Of a stretch of 64,000 bases of DNA, positions 22,041 through 32,264 are shown one piece after another (positions within the stretch are counted from its first letter, which is position 1; every line of letters starts with the position of its first letter). The DNA comes from Biscogniauxia marginata (lineage: Eukaryota > Ascomycota > Sordariomycetes > Xylariales > Xylariaceae), in NCBI GenBank assembly GCA_022695795.1, contig MU404084.1, positions 310,001 through 374,000 on the forward strand, in the 5' to 3' direction. The position numbers and the translations under genes were made by a program. The notes under the pieces are model-generated. The model had not been told where the DNA came from, made no database searches, and saw only the letters and a list, made by a program, of their open reading frames with translations.

Positions 22041-24268
22041 TGAATACCCAGCAAGTGAAGCGTTGCTAGTCGCTGGATAGGCAGTGCCGCTACATATGTA
22101 GGTAGCAGAGTTGACATATCGCATGTCGGAATCGAGGAATTGCACCCACACATTCATTCATATCACTTCCGTGTCCCACTTACCATGTCCGAGTAGGCGC
22201 TTTCTCTACTGACCCAACTAGACCACTACTGCATGCGCAAGCCATAATAGCTGGGCTCCATTGCTCATGTTCGAGCTAGGGAAAGCGGTGGATAGCCGGG
22301 ACTCATCCCAACACATCCGGACGACAGCCACCTATGGCCGTCGCGCGGGTCAAGATGGGCAGCGCCACGGTGACTTCATGTGTGCTCTTTATACGCCAAG
22401 AAACCAGCAGAGGAAGCTCAATTCTGTCGCAAACGCAGGACCTATCAAATGCGGTTGCGACGGCGCCAAGAGGCCGAGCCGGTACCTAAGACGGGGCCTA
22501 AGGTTGCAACGACAGGAATAGTTCAACACCCATGCTCGCCTGAGGGACGGTTGGTGACGCCATGCTCAAACGAGCAGTTGGCTGTGACGCAGTCGAGGGT
22601 CGAGAGGGAACGTGGCGGCTGATGCTGATTCGGTAATTGGGGGGATGCCGGCTTCTTGCACCGCTTGCACCGCCTCAATCACCGTCCGGAATCATGCTAG
22701 AGCGGGGGCGAATAGATTTTCACCTTTCTGATTTATTTATTTCGTGACTGACAAGAGATCTGTGGACGGGATTCCTGAAGCTAGTAAGCGAGCCTGCGAG
22801 GGTGAGTCTACCTAGTCGGGGTGAATGTTTCGAAACGAAGATCGCCCGGGAGCTCCCTTGCACGCGGTCCCCGTCCTTGAGTCGGCTGGAGTTCCATGGA
22901 GTTGGAGGTTGAAAATGCCGTGTCTGTTGTGTTGTTGATGCGACGCGCGAAGGTCGTGTGCTTCAACGCCTATCGAGGAGGCACCGCGCATGCGAAGTTC
23001 CCTCCCCCTCCACCTCCCCCTATTTCCTTGCTCTTTTCCGTCTTCGCAGCGTTTGTCGGCGCTCCAGTCTGTCCATGCCCCCGGTAGATGCGAAATTCGA
23101 ATGAAAAAATTCCTTTCCAGCGCATCGTTAGGTTGTCATTCGCACGAGGATCTTGGTCGCCCAATATCGTCCTAAAAATTTCTCTGCGCCGGCCAGCGCA
23201 TTGTCTGTGGGGAGAAGGGCTTAAGAGCCTTTATATGAATGGAGATTTTATGGGGATTTGGCGGGAAAGCTCGCGCCTCCTTCGTGTCAACGTCGCGTGT
23301 GCATCTGCAGCTAGACGCGACTCCACAGCGGTTTACCAGCCACTGATTTTCGGGCGCGGCACTCGCCATTGGCTCAGGAGCACAGCGGCATCTTCTAGTG
23401 GCTTGAGCGCCCCGCTCTCGCTTAGTCCCCCCGGTCCAACATGTGTTTTTTGGGCCTGCTTGGTTTCTTCTGTCACCCTCCGCATTGTTTCATCTCCTCT
23501 CACTGGCTGCGATGACTGCGCCGTGAGACTCTTGCGCTTGGCCTGCATCTGGCTTGCATCCATAGCGGCCATTCATCGCGCATGTCGCGGTCGATTAGCC
23601 CCGTCGCGTCTGCCATCTGGTCTCCTCTTAACGTCTTTTTCCTGCACTTGCATGGCACCTTGCAGATGCACTATATTCTCGAGAGTGACTCACTCGCCAA
23701 CCATCCTCAACCCGTCCGACTTTTCTGATGTTGAGCGACGATCCAGGGCAGACTGTGCTGCGCGAGGCGAGAGTCCGCTCAGTAGCTGTAAGTGAATGGG
23801 TATAACATGGCCCAATGCCATTGGAAGCCCCGTTGGGTATCGACCCAAATCTCTTTCTCTCTCTCTAAAATATCGGGCGTCAAAGTTGACGGCTATCCCT
23901 ACTCAATTGCGTTGTCCTCTTAGACACTATGATGCAGGTCCCGGCCATCGCATGAACTACGAATAACCTCACTTAAGTGTCCTCTTTGGCTGCAGCGTGT
24001 CCCGTCAATTATATCATATATATTCTTATCTCGCTTATCCAGCGCAACGCAGCACAGCACAGCACAACACATCACTACACTACACTACACAATACAACAC
24101 TCCCCAGAAACTCGCTCTATTCAGATCAAGTTTTATCCAATTTGTGTCGTAAAAAAACTGCCTTGTCGAATTCACATTTGAGCCGCACTGTGACAAAGTC
24201 ACAATCTCCAGAACTCACTTACACCAACAACTCCCGAATAACCCGAGCCCCAGCGACATGCAAAAGCT
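22041..24268. other. intergenic, weak ORFs only
   Basis: The + ORF at 23088-23795 is Ser/Cys/Arg-rich and looks like read-through of GC-rich DNA. The opposite-strand ORF at 23333-23572 (79 codons, starting MAAMDASQMQ) has more protein-like composition, but no domain. CA/CT-rich simple repeats at 24046-24100 probably belong to the 5' leader of the next gene. Confidence 0.5.
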
Positions 24269-26641
24269 ATGGCAACAGGACCGCAAGCATTCTATTGCCT
24301 GTGGCAAGACCGCACCATCCGCGAGGCTCTCTTCGAACTACTATCAAAGGAGGATATATGCAATGTGCGACTCGCGTCGTCGGCATGTTGTAATCTGGTT
24401 ACCAAGCGGCTATTCTTACGAACCCACTTGACCTTCACAGCCAATACTTTTACTCGACAAACCAGAATCCAAGCGTTATCGCGAATAGGCCATCATATCG
24501 AACATCTTACTTTTTATTTTCCGCACTCCGAGGCTACTTTCTTGCCACCTCTGATTCACCCCGAGACTGGGCGCGAGATTAGCTTCTTATACAAGCCTCA
24601 TACCTCAATGGCATCGGTTCTCGAGAGGCCCAAGTTTGCTAACTCGGGACTTGGCGAGTTACTCACCGCACAATATCCGCCTCTGTTCCATGCGGCGACC
24701 AATGTACCTTCTTTTATCAATGCGATTAAGCACCTGCGGAATATGAGACATCTCACCATTAAGACCCCGGGCCAGGATCCCAAGGAACGATACCGACGAG
24801 ACATTGTGGATTATGCCCTCATTAGCCTTCGAATATCTATAGAAAGAACTCCTATAGATAAACTTACAAAACTTACCCTATCGTCCGTTCATGCTTCGGC
24901 TTTCATTTACCTACGCCACGTGACAGGCTTCGGCTGCTTACCATCGGCGGGGCGGCGGTGGAGGCAGATCCGCAAGATGCACATAACCGCAGAAGCTTGG
25001 GACTTTTATGGACCCTCCCCTGGTCTGGATCATCTCAAGATGATCGAGGATTATATCCGCAGCTTCTCATCGACCTTAGAGAAATTTACGTTCACCTGGC
25101 TCGGCCGCAAGGGACCCTGTCCTTTATCGCTAGCTGAAGACCCATTGTTTAGTCCGCCTCGCAGCTCACAGAAGTTATTCCACGAGGTCACCTCCCCCAT
25201 GTCGCCTCTGCCACCAGCCCCGGCCAGGAAACCCGTCACTTTCAGCAAGCTGCGCTACCTGGCGGTGCGGAACGCGACGATGAACGCACCACAAGTGGCT
25301 GACTTGGTTAATACGCACCAGCACAGCGTGCGCGAGTTCGATTTCGAGAACGTTGTTCTCATCAACTCCGGGAGCTGGGATGAAGCACTAGCGCCGCTAA
25401 TGGATACCTCAAGTCGCAGTGAGCACTGGTCGCGGTACTCAAGCGCCACCATCTCCGAAACTTTAAGCATGCCTTCGACGGACCCGCTAGATGACTTATC
25501 AGAGCCTTCAGCGGCCGTCGTAGCTCTTTCGGATGATTTTCTCAAAATTGACTTATATGCTGGAGATGATGGTAGTGAAGCGGAATGCCATGATGATATT
25601 GATGTTGATGATGACGACGACGACGATGATGATGATGGCCTTGACCTGCCTTCGGAGGTTGAAGCTGCCCGTAAAGCTAGCTTGTCTTTTGCGAACAAGC
25701 TCAAGAAGCGACGAGTCACCAAGCGGCGACGCAGACGCAAGCCTAGCCACGAGCGTCACGAAGAAGTAGAAGAGCAGTATCAAGAGCGGCCACATCACCG
25801 CCAGCGTCCAAAGAAATCGCTAGATGAGCCACGCGAGGGCCATCGCCTTAATCCCCTTCATCGGTTTAAAAGACCCAAAGTCTCGCTGGAAGAACCACTT
25901 TTTCGGCCTGCGCATCGTGATCACAGCCGCCAACCTTCCAAGGACTCTCTCAATCGTCCGCATGCGCCTCCTCGCCTCTACATTCCTGCTAGTCCTTCTT
26001 CTGGCCAGCGCCTATTCGGTGAAGTAGACAGTATCTACTCCACCGTATCGTCGCGCCGCCTCTTCGGTGAAGTGACGCAAGTCTCAAGCCCAGGGTCGGA
26101 GCCAGAACTTACGTTCTCGCCCACGGATGATGCCGATTCATTGTATGAGGAGTTCTACCGGCCATTGACGCCGCCCACCCCGAAGATGGATATCTCGGCG
26201 CCGATCCTGGACACGGAACCTAACATGCCCACGCTCCTGCAACCCACCGTCTATGACCCCACGGCCCAGCTGTGCAGCGAGATCTCGGCGGTGCAGCGCG
26301 ACATCGAGGCCGAAGAGGCGCAGCGGCTAGTCGCGGAGGACACCGAGGTGCAGTTTAGTGCCCTGAAGAGGGCCAAAGAACGGGTCCTCAGCCGCCTCGG
26401 ACGCGAATTCAACACCGGCGGCCACAATAACAGCAATAGCAACAGCAACAATAATAATAAAAAGAAGAACAACAACGGCCGCTTCAGCCCTAGGAAGGAG
26501 AGCTTCGGCCCGCCGAGCTTTCTCAGCAGCGCCCGTTTCCGGGAGGGCCTGTTCGGCAGGAGCACCACGGTTATAAATACGGTGCCCACGTCGCAGGACC
26601 ATAGAAGTATGGACGTGCCGATCCTGTTCAGTCGGTCTTGA
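24269..26641 (+). CDS. F-box-like domain protein, 790 aa
   Basis: Single exon. The N-terminus (residues ~12-50, REALFELLSKEDICNVRLAS and NLVTKRLF) looks like an F-box-type helix bundle, which in SCF ubiquitin ligases recruits substrates through Skp1. Residues ~60-380 contain Leu-rich segments spaced like degenerate leucine-rich repeats (HIEHLTFYF, NMRHLTIKT, KLTKLTLSSV, KLRYLAVRNA). The C-terminal half is disordered, with an acidic Asp run near residues 445-455, a basic KKRRVTKRRRRRKPS segment just after it (likely nuclear signal), several RRLFGEV-type repeats, and an Asn/Lys-rich tract near residue 720-735. The start is the first ATG of the open frame. The F-box assignment is by pattern, so the ligase role is inference. 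Confidence 0.72.
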   Translation: MATGPQAFYCLWQDRTIREALFELLSKEDICNVRLASSACCNLVTKRLFLRTHLTFTANTFTRQTRIQALSRIGHHIEHLTFYFPHSEATFLPPLIHPETGREISFLYKPHTSMASVLERPKFANSGLGELLTAQYPPLFHAATNVPSFINAIKHLRNMRHLTIKTPGQDPKERYRRDIVDYALISLRISIERTPIDKLTKLTLSSVHASAFIYLRHVTGFGCLPSAGRRWRQIRKMHITAEAWDFYGPSPGLDHLKMIEDYIRSFSSTLEKFTFTWLGRKGPCPLSLAEDPLFSPPRSSQKLFHEVTSPMSPLPPAPARKPVTFSKLRYLAVRNATMNAPQVADLVNTHQHSVREFDFENVVLINSGSWDEALAPLMDTSSRSEHWSRYSSATISETLSMPSTDPLDDLSEPSAAVVALSDDFLKIDLYAGDDGSEAECHDDIDVDDDDDDDDDDGLDLPSEVEAARKASLSFANKLKKRRVTKRRRRRKPSHERHEEVEEQYQERPHHRQRPKKSLDEPREGHRLNPLHRFKRPKVSLEEPLFRPAHRDHSRQPSKDSLNRPHAPPRLYIPASPSSGQRLFGEVDSIYSTVSSRRLFGEVTQVSSPGSEPELTFSPTDDADSLYEEFYRPLTPPTPKMDISAPILDTEPNMPTLLQPTVYDPTAQLCSEISAVQRDIEAEEAQRLVAEDTEVQFSALKRAKERVLSRLGREFNTGGHNNSNSNSNNNNKKKNNNGRFSPRKESFGPPSFLSSARFREGLFGRSTTVINTVPTSQDHRSMDVPILFSRS

Positions 26642-27562
26642 TTGGACTAGGTAAGGTAGGGTAGGGAGCAGTAGGGGACCGAGAAAGGGGAAGGGAGAGG
26701 GGGGAGAAACTTAACACTTTTTTTTCTTTCTTTTTTTTTTTTGGTTTTCTTAATGACCATTATGAAAACTTGTATTCTTCATGCCACTCACGATGTTAAC
26801 GAATTAGCTACGTTCTTTTTTTGTTTTTATACCTACCTCTTTTAATTCTTCGCTTAGAAACTTAGACACAGCTACGACAGCATAAAATCATCTCCTTTGT
26901 GGTAAGCTTTATATCCAGCTTAGGTATTTAGTCAATTATTCCGCTCTAGTTGCTTTTGTTGCTTCCATGACGGGTAATGTAATGTGCTGGTGATGTGTTT
27001 TGGTATTTTTGTGGTTGTCGTGTTGGTGTTAGTCTGTCAACAAACTCAGTCGAGGCTGATTTGGTGTCGACGGGTGTTGTTGATATAAGCCGTGTCACAA
27101 TCTAGATGAAGCCAGAGGGGACCTTTAGTATTCAGGAAGATTCAATTATGCATTAGCTCCGGGTTGGCAGATTAGCTGCTTTACGTTCTTCACGGGTAAG
27201 TTGAATGCAGGCAAATCCGGGCTATTCGGTAGATATTGTTACAGACCTCTAACCATTTACAGAAAGATCGTAGAATTTCAGGTTTTCACTTACACGGGTC
27301 TTGGCGCACCGGCAAACCCGCGAGCCGAAGCTTGGTCCCCGCTAATTGAGCCTTCAAATCATCGTCGGTAGAGCTGGTCTTTTTTACCCTCCACCCTGTT
27401 TATGAATTCGATGCATAAAATTAGATGAGTAATATATATCCCCCCATCACGTAGGTACTTCTTCTCTCTGGTTGTAAGCCTATAAATCCATCCCACCTCT
27501 CTTTTTCGCTCCCGCTACGCTAAACCCCCCCCACCTCCCCCAACCTGCCTAAAACGGAAACA
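26642..27562. other. intergenic, 3' and 5' regions of flanking genes
   Basis: T-rich runs after the F-box gene (26720-26745) and a pyrimidine-rich leader just before the SDR start (27490-27560). No gene seen. Confidence 0.6.
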
Positions 27563-28564
27563 ATGGCGGCATCCCTGCTCCGCTCGCCCTGGCTCTCCGT
27601 CCTCGGCGCCGGACTCGCCCTCTCCGTCACGTACCACGTTCTCGACTTCATCTGGCTGTACGCGGGGCCGGCGCCGGCGAAATCCCGCCGGCTATCGCGG
27701 TACCTGCACGGCGACACGCCGGCCTGGGCCCTCGTCACGGGCGCCAGCGACGGCATCGGGCGCGCGCTGAGCGCCGAGCTCGCCCGCCAGGGCTTCAACG
27801 TCGTGCTGCACGGGCGCAACGCCGAGAAGCTCGACGCCGCGCGCGCGGCGCTCTCGGCGTCGCACCCGGGGCGATCCTTCCGGATCCTCGTCGCGGACGC
27901 GACGTCGCCCTCGCTCTACGACCGCCCATCCGACCCTGACTCGGACTCGGACGACCCGGACCCCTTCGACGCCCTCCTCGCCCCGCTCGCCGACCTCAAC
28001 CTCACCGTGCTCGTCAACAACGCGGGCGGCGGGCCCCGCCCGACCTTCGGGTTCCTCGAGTCGTACCCGCGCGCCGACATCGTCGCGAACCTGCGCCTCA
28101 ACGCCGGGTTCCCGACCCTGCTGTCCGCGGCCCTGATCCCGCGCCTGCGCCGCCGCGGCCCCGCGCTGCTGCTCAACGTCGCCAGCGTCTCCGACGACGG
28201 CGTCCCGCTGCTCTCGTTCTACGGCGCCGCCAAGGCCGCCGCGCACGTCGTGCACGTCGCGATCGCGCGCGAGGCGAGGATGAGGGGCGAGGGCGAGGGC
28301 GAGCTCGAGGTCCTGTCGCACCGCATCGGCGCCGTCACGGGCGTCTCGCGCCTGGCCGAGGAGCCGAGCTTGTTCCGCCCTGACGCCGGGGTCGTGGCGC
28401 GAGCGATCCTCGCGAAGACCGGGTGCGGGCGGTCCGTCGTGGTCCCGTATTGGCCGCACGCGCTGCAGCAGGTCATGATGGGGCTGTTCCCCGCGGGGCT
28501 GAAGGAGAGGGTCCTGATCAAGGCTATGAAGGAACAGGCCGCGCAACAGGATAAGAAAGAGTGA
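27563..28564 (+). CDS. short-chain dehydrogenase/reductase, KAR/17beta-HSD12-like, membrane-anchored
   Basis: Single exon, 333 aa, strongly GC-rich. An N-terminal hydrophobic segment (residues ~8-32) would anchor it in a membrane, probably the ER. The Rossmann cofactor motif TGASDGIGR is at about residues 58-66, an Arg after GFNVVLHGR suggests NADP(H), NNAG is at ~150, Ser (NVASVS) at ~207 and the catalytic YGAAK Tyr and Lys at ~219-223. The layout and the C-terminal tail after the core match the 3-ketoacyl-CoA reductase/steroid dehydrogenase-like branch (yeast Ifa38 relatives), which reduces 3-oxo groups during very-long-chain fatty acid elongation. An acidic insertion (DPDSDSDDPDPF) lies around residue 125. 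Substrate not provable from sequence. Confidence 0.85.
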   Translation: MAASLLRSPWLSVLGAGLALSVTYHVLDFIWLYAGPAPAKSRRLSRYLHGDTPAWALVTGASDGIGRALSAELARQGFNVVLHGRNAEKLDAARAALSASHPGRSFRILVADATSPSLYDRPSDPDSDSDDPDPFDALLAPLADLNLTVLVNNAGGGPRPTFGFLESYPRADIVANLRLNAGFPTLLSAALIPRLRRRGPALLLNVASVSDDGVPLLSFYGAAKAAAHVVHVAIAREARMRGEGEGELEVLSHRIGAVTGVSRLAEEPSLFRPDAGVVARAILAKTGCGRSVVVPYWPHALQQVMMGLFPAGLKERVLIKAMKEQAAQQDKKE

Positions 28565-29644
28565 ATTTTTGGGTCTTTTTTTTTGTCAAGGGTTAGGGGC
28601 TTTTGTATTGGCGTACTCGATTCTGTTAATTCGTGAGGAGGTGTCTTTATTTATTATATTATTTGAAGAAATCCGAGATGAAAGTCTGGATGCGATCTTG
28701 TGTAGATAGTCGGTAGCCTCTGGTTTACTTTCTAGGCGTGTCTTCTATCTCCTTAGCGTCCCTTAAAGGCTTGGTATTTGCACCTTACAACCATTGCCGT
28801 AGGTAGCCGTGCCTTCGAAGCTTCATCCTTGATAGTACTCGCCAAGTTATCTGTTGGTACGGCTTCAATGTGTCTTTACAATTTAACAAGTAATCAACTA
28901 TCTGTAAACATGAGTCATTGTTACATTGAAAAAGAATTTGCCATGCGCTTTAAATGTTTCTATTCTAGAGAATTATTTAGAGGACTATATCAATAATGAG
29001 AAATTGAAAAAAAAATTTTTAAAGCTTTTATTATTGAACCGTTGTAACGAAACTATATATTTAATATAAATAATTATAAAATTTAAAGGCCAAACTACGG
29101 GACTATGAGGCGGCCACACGACCATACAATGAGTCCCAAGTATAATAGTCCTAGGTTTAGTACTAGAGTTTAGACTAGCCCTGCATAATACATTAGGTAT
29201 TAGCTTTGCCACTTTATATATAAAGTGTATATATATGGTGATCAAGATGGGATCGTGAAGACGAAAAAGGTAAACGACTATATCAAGATCTCAACCTTTG
29301 TTAATCCCCTTATTTAATTCAGGGCTGCGTCTCCTAGGAATCTAGTTAGGGTCCACTACAGTTGTCGGTCAATTGATAGTACGGCAGCCCGAAGAATTCT
29401 TCTCGGTTACCGCTCCCTAGGTACCCTACATTCATTGACATCTCCCGGCCTGAGCCGTGAGGAGTATCAAAGTCTAGCAATCACCGACCAGCTACCAATT
29501 AACCCAGTAACCAACCTGCATACCCATTCCAGTACGCCATTAGACTGTCCCGACCAGCCACAGGACGTCATGTACAATTAGAGACTAGGTCCATAGAAGG
29601 GAGCCCTGGTCAGGGCTCCACGAACCAGGCTCTCTGTCACTGAT
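28565..29644. other. intergenic, possible LTR relic
   Basis: The first ~400 bp look like normal 3' flank. From about 28990 to 29340 the DNA turns AT-rich and ends with a motif block (CAAGATGGGATCG..GGTAAACGAC..CAAGATCTCAACC) that reminds me of Ty1/copia LTR ends in fungi. I found no second copy, no target duplication and no coding relic, so this is only a suspicion. Confidence 0.35.
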
Positions 29645-30801
29645 TCATACACCTTCTCTCTCTCGCCCATATGAATTCGCCCGCTTAGTCTTTTGCTGGC
29701 TGATCGTCTCCTCTATTCCGCAGCCGGTGGCCTTGTACGCGAATGCCTTCACATCCATCTCCTGTCCGCCGCGCGCCCGCCCGCCCAATTGCCTGCTCCT
29801 CGATGCCTTGCTGCGCAGGGATGTCAAACAAGACTACGTAGTTCGCTCTAGCATACCCGACACCCACGCCGCCAACTCGAGATGTCGTGATCAGCACAGC
29901 CGTTTTCTCCGAATCCCAGGCTTGTGGAGCTGGTTGGTGGCTACCATATATAGGGCATCTCACAGGGCACCTACACCCTTATCCCCCATCATCTATACAT
30001 ACTCCATCATTCACCTCTTGCCAGACCACACACAGACACAGGCTCGAAACAGTTGGGCAGGTACACTGTGTGGCAGGTACTAGGCCGTAGTTGAGGGGTA
30101 CAAAAAGGCTCAGGAGGGCCCTGTAACCTAGCTCTCCGTCATCCTTATTCAACCCGAACTCATTTTCTGGAACCTCGTATTTATCTGGTTGCGCTGCTGC
30201 AGACTCATCTCGGGATGTAGGAAATGGACGCTGACCCTTCTCCCCTAGTTCCGCTTCATCCAGCAGTAGACGAATAAGCAATTCGCCGGGACCTGGCAAG
30301 CTGCTAGCAGATTCTTTACTGTGACATCTCGGTTGGGATATCTCTTGTTATCCGCCATTGTCACACGGATTGACACCTGTAAGCGCCGCCAAGGCCAGTT
30401 AGTCATGAGCTTGAAGGCTTTTGGGGATATATAGGAGGGTCAGATGCAATGGTACCAACGTGCATAAGATGAAAGATGCCTTAGGTAGTAGACTGTGAAT
30501 ATATAGGCAGAAGATTCCTCGACGAGCTCATGAGAGAACTTAGACTCTTAAGTCCCTTGAGACCAAAGAGAATTATTAGTTGAAATCGAATTTCAGTTCC
30601 AAGCCCAGCAGCCCTTGTCACAGCCATGACTTTGTCTAGCAAGAGTTTCAGCTTCTCGATCTTCGTTGATCCGGCCGTGATTTTGTTGATTTGTTCATGA
30701 TACGGCGATTGCTCTATTTCTGGGTTCGGAGGTTGTTTAACGTGCTTTAGACCTTTGTTGATAGTCTTCGCCTTAATCGCATTCCCACGGTATGGTTCCA
30801 C
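29645..30801 (-). pseudogene. decayed SNF2-family helicase fragments
   Basis: Minus-strand pieces in the right order for an SNF2 helicase C-terminal lobe. At about 30600-30665 there is STKIEKLKLLLDKVM. At about 29790-29910 there is VLITTSRVGGVGVG, then ANYVVLFDIP and IEEQAIGRA, matching motifs V and VI. Right after IGRA the frame must shift by one base (near 29790) to continue as RGGQEMDVKAFAYKATG and EETI, which is how this domain continues. The usual HRIGQ-type Arg finger region is damaged. No DEXX/Walker half is present nearby. About 700 bp separate the two pieces, too much for the normal domain, so insertions or lost introns are also involved. Probably a dead duplicate of a helicase-like gene. 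Confidence 0.62.
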
Positions 30802-32264
30802 AGCGGAGAGTAGGAGGTTTAGGAATGCGGCAAGAGTCTATAGTATGCACACGATACACTATGCACGGGGCACAGACTTGGAGGAAGACGAAAAGAGAGA
30901 CTATTCCGAAGCTGTGTGACTGTCTGCAATCTGTGTGTGTGTGCGTGCGTGTGTGTTGTCGTTGTTGCAAGCTAAAGCTAAAATATGGTTGGGGGAGAAA
31001 TGGGTGTGTGTTGTGGTTAATGGGATTCTCCAGGAAGGGACCCGCGTCCATTATGACGTCACACTGCAGAGTCCGTATCTAAATACCTTATGTACCTAGA
31101 TAGTTGGTTGTACACCACTTCGATGGTTTTGATTCCAATGTTTCATCTGCTTTTCCAGAGCCGCCGTGATATATTCACTAAGTTCTACCTTAAAGGGCTC
31201 AAATATAAGCTTTAATATAGTAAGCTAGATTTAGGCGTATAAATTAATATATGTAAGTTAGAAAGAGGTTTATCAGGATCCCTTAACGGGGAAATATTAA
31301 TAACCCCATATCTCGTTGTTTAGGACGTTTAATAAGCACAGCGCCTATGCACCCGAGATATTACTACTACAAGTAACAAGCATCATGGCTGTTAAGCTGT
31401 TTTCAGGGTCGAAGAGGCAAATACGTCGTATTTTCCATTTTCCGCATCGCAGAAACCTACCTTCCCTGAAATGGTGGTCATGGGATCGCATGAAATTAAT
31501 GAGAGTACGTGTATTTGTATTACAAGGCTTGTGTTTAGACGAGTAGATGCGAGCCACTAGAACATGCTGAGACCCGATCAATTAATGAATGAATTACTAA
31601 GTTTCTAGCAATGTGCCACTGCCTTATGCCGTTGTAAATGTGAGAGTAATAGCATCGCTGATGTGTTTCGTATTAAGCGCCTAGAGGAAATGGAAGAATA
31701 AGGATGTACTCAAGTCATGCCCCTTTGATTATTTGAATTTTCGATTAGTTTTATGGTATTGAGAGATGCCCTCTTTTCTACGATATGGACAATAAATGAT
31801 AGAAAGATACAAGCACTCAGAAAGAAGGAAAAATTCCGACTGGCAGAGGAATCAAACTCCACGCTCAAGTTGTGGAAATAGCCCGAAGATACCCGGACAG
31901 AATTGCCAGTACACGAGGACATTGCACCCCTTATCATAACTACGTTTAGTCATATGAGCTTATCCTCGCTGTTACAGTATTAACCCTTGATTTAACCCGA
32001 GTCTCACGCACTTGGGGCAAATAGATGACGAGTAATGAGCGATTAAGGCTTCGTTTAGAGCATTGATACTTAATCAAACTTGTTTCCTAGCAGAATGATA
32101 CTACCTAGGTAATTTCAGAAGACCGCTACAAAGTGAAGGAACATGGACAAATTGAGTTTAACTTATCTCAACATAATAGAGGCCTAGGCCTGTCTCAAAT
32201 TTGCCGTAGACATATACGCATACGTGAATGCTATACGCCAAATGAGAGGCATTTCGTCATTTTA
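30802..32264. other. intergenic, no supported gene
   Basis: GT-rich simple sequence at 30931-30958. Short ORFs without domains. Nothing else seen. Confidence 0.55.

Noticed and set aside
23333..23572. 79-codon minus ORF starting MAAMDASQMQ
   Set aside because: Protein-like composition but short, with no domain and no splice partner that I can support.
23088..23795. 235-codon + strand ORF
   Set aside because: Composition is Ser/Cys/Arg/Leu-rich without domain, overlaps another plausible frame on the opposite strand, and looks like chance openness in GC-rich DNA.
27692..28546. 284-codon minus ORF opposite the SDR gene
   Set aside because: Arg/Gly/Asp/Val-rich shadow of a GC-rich coding strand. 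The plus strand has clear SDR motifs.
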